In this document: positions 6,434 to 7,708 of the stretch, piece by piece | Numbering within the stretch: the stretch's first letter is position 1 | Layout of the letters: each line of letters starts with the position of its first letter | Origin: JAHDFB01 sp964607315 | GTDB lineage: Bacteria; Bacteroidota; Bacteroidia; Chitinophagales; Saprospiraceae | Length of the DNA: 7,708 nucleotides | Direction: 5' to 3' | NCBI GenBank assembly: GCA_964607315.1 | Contig: CAZSKA010000193.1 | Location: 1-7,708 of the forward strand | Program-made: the position numbers and the translations under genes | The notes under the pieces: model-generated | The model's input: the letters and a program-made list of their open reading frames with translations, nothing else | What the model was told of the DNA's origin: nothing | Databases searched by the model: none

Positions 6434-7708
6434 ATGTGCGGAATTGGTCTTCATGCTTCTTTGACAAAGCAACTTCATGTTGGAGAGTTAAAGGAATATA
6501 TGGCGTGTATTCTGCACAGAGGTCCAGATGCACAACACATTCTCCAATTAAAAGATAATCTACTTCTTGCATCAAATCGCTTAGCTATAATAGATAAAGA
6601 TGAAAGGTCAGATCAGCCGATGACCTATAAAGAATTAACCATTTCTTTCAATGGGGCGATTTATAATTATAAAGAATTAAGAGAAGCCTTAGAAGAGAAA
6701 GGTCATCATTTTAAAACAGAATCTGATACAGAAGTTATTCTACATATGTATGAAGAATTCGGTACGGAATGTTTGCATAAATTAAATGGCATGTGGGCAT
6801 TTATTATTTATGATGCTACAAAGAAGATTTTATTTGGAGCTAGAGATCGTTTTTCAATTAAGCCTTTTTATTATTATCATAATTCAGAGGATTTTTATGT
6901 TGCATCAGAAATAAAACAATTCAAAGAGATTGCTGAAATAAATCTTTCATATAATCAGAAGAAAATAGTGGAATTTCTCCAAAGTGGAGGATTTAAAAAT
7001 AATGATTATAAGACCTTTTATAATGAAATTTTCCAATTGGAAGGAGGGACTTATATGTTATTTAATTTGGAAGATTTCACGAAGCAATTATATCGTTATT
7101 ATACGTTTGAAGATGATGGTGAAAAGGGATTAAGTGAGGAAGAGGAATTAAGAGAACTTGTTCATGATTCGGTTCAATTAAGGAAGCGAGCTGATATGAA
7201 AGGTGGAGTGACTTTGTCAGGTGGAGTAGATAGCTCCGTATTAGGAATGGTCGCATATAAAAGAGAGGAATTTAATTCGTATTCTTATATAGAATTAAAA
7301 GAAAAGGAATTAAATGAGGAGCGGTTCATAAGTGCATTTTTAGATAAATACCCGCATACAAATCAGCAGGTTGTTATGCCGGAGCAGATAGCAGGATTGA
7401 TAAAAGAGTGTATATATTATCAGGATGAACCTCCGGCATCATTAAGTGTAGTTGCACAATTTTTGGTTTATAAATTAGCGAGAGAAAAGGGAGAAAAGGT
7501 GATGATAAGTGGGCAAGGGGCGGATGAAATATTCGGTGGATATCCTAGGTTTTTTAGATATATTCCGAAGCTAAGTATATTGTTTAATTTCAGAAACACG
7601 TTTCTATTAATTAAATCCTTAAAGAAAAAAAGAATTGATCCGGGAGAGTCTATTTTTATTTATAATATTCCAGGCGTTCCAAATCTTAATTCGAGTAAAG
7701 AATATTCT
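6434..7708 (+). CDS. asnB: Asparagine-synthetase-type glutamine amidotransferase (3' end outside window)
   Basis: The frame stays open for 425 codons to the window edge; family members have roughly 550-640 residues, so the C-terminus is missing. The N-terminal class-II glutaminase domain starts with the catalytic Cys2 exposed by Met removal (MCGIG). It carries HRGPD (28-32), RLAIID with the glutamine-binding Arg at 49, and SDTEV with Asp98. The usual FNGEIYN reads FNGAIYN (72-78), so the Glu is Ala75. The synthetase domain has the ATP PP-loop SGGVDSS (262-268), DEPPASLSVVAQ and SGQGADEIFGGYPR (359-372). The enzyme would move ammonia from glutamine to an AMP-activated carboxylate. The acceptor could be aspartate or, given the adjacent GCS2-like ligase, another acidic or peptide substrate. 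No Shine-Dalgarno or clear promoter lies in the 52-bp gap, suggesting an operon with the upstream gene. The symbol is a family label; this may be a paralogue. Confidence 0.9.
   Translation, partial: MCGIGLHASLTKQLHVGELKEYMACILHRGPDAQHILQLKDNLLLASNRLAIIDKDERSDQPMTYKELTISFNGAIYNYKELREALEEKGHHFKTESDTEVILHMYEEFGTECLHKLNGMWAFIIYDATKKILFGARDRFSIKPFYYYHNSEDFYVASEIKQFKEIAEINLSYNQKKIVEFLQSGGFKNNDYKTFYNEIFQLEGGTYMLFNLEDFTKQLYRYYTFEDDGEKGLSEEEELRELVHDSVQLRKRADMKGGVTLSGGVDSSVLGMVAYKREEFNSYSYIELKEKELNEERFISAFLDKYPHTNQQVVMPEQIAGLIKECIYYQDEPPASLSVVAQFLVYKLAREKGEKVMISGQGADEIFGGYPRFFRYIPKLSILFNFRNTFLLIKSLKKKRIDPGESIFIYNIPGVPNLNSSKEYS

Noticed and set aside
1..7708. tRNA, rRNA or insertion-sequence transposase genes
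   Set aside because: I looked for tRNA-like cloverleaf motifs, rRNA signatures and DDE or HUH transposase motifs and saw none on either strand.

Overview
The window looks like chromosomal DNA of a low-GC member of the Bacteroidota (Flavobacteriia or Cytophagia-like). The evidence is AT-rich coding sequence, starts that mostly lack a Shine-Dalgarno sequence, a short Bacteroidota-style lipoprotein, and a glutamate-cysteine-ligase-like protein fused to CBS domains of a type I associate with this phylum. The genus cannot be named from sequence alone.

Layout. Positions 1-443 encode an SRPBCC-fold protein. Positions 444-748 are non-coding and begin with a GC-rich array of hairpin repeats (block A). 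Positions 749-1420 encode a secreted protein with a TIMP/NTR-like cysteine pattern. Positions 1421-1600 hold a second, nearly identical copy of the hairpin array (block B), lying between the convergent ends of the TIMP-like gene and mnmG. On the minus strand, three genes run leftwards from about 4389: a lipoprotein, a small muconolactone-isomerase-like protein overlapping it, and mnmG (tRNA wobble-uridine modification). From a divergent promoter region around 4390-4464, two plus-strand genes run rightwards: the GCS2-CBS fusion protein and an asparagine-synthetase-type amidotransferase, which is cut by the window edge.

How it fits together. mnmG is housekeeping. The GCS2-like ligase and the AsnB-like amidotransferase are adjacent and co-directional (52 bp apart). 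Both families make amide or peptide bonds with ATP, so they may share a pathway making a small peptide or amide, but no product can be named. The left 1.6 kb has the most accessory character: two 135-bp blocks, about 95% identical and in direct orientation 943 bp apart, each with three phased hairpin units, bracket the TIMP-like gene. They resemble the REP-like palindromes dispersed in Bacteroidota genomes. No transposase, CRISPR array, tRNA or rRNA gene is visible.
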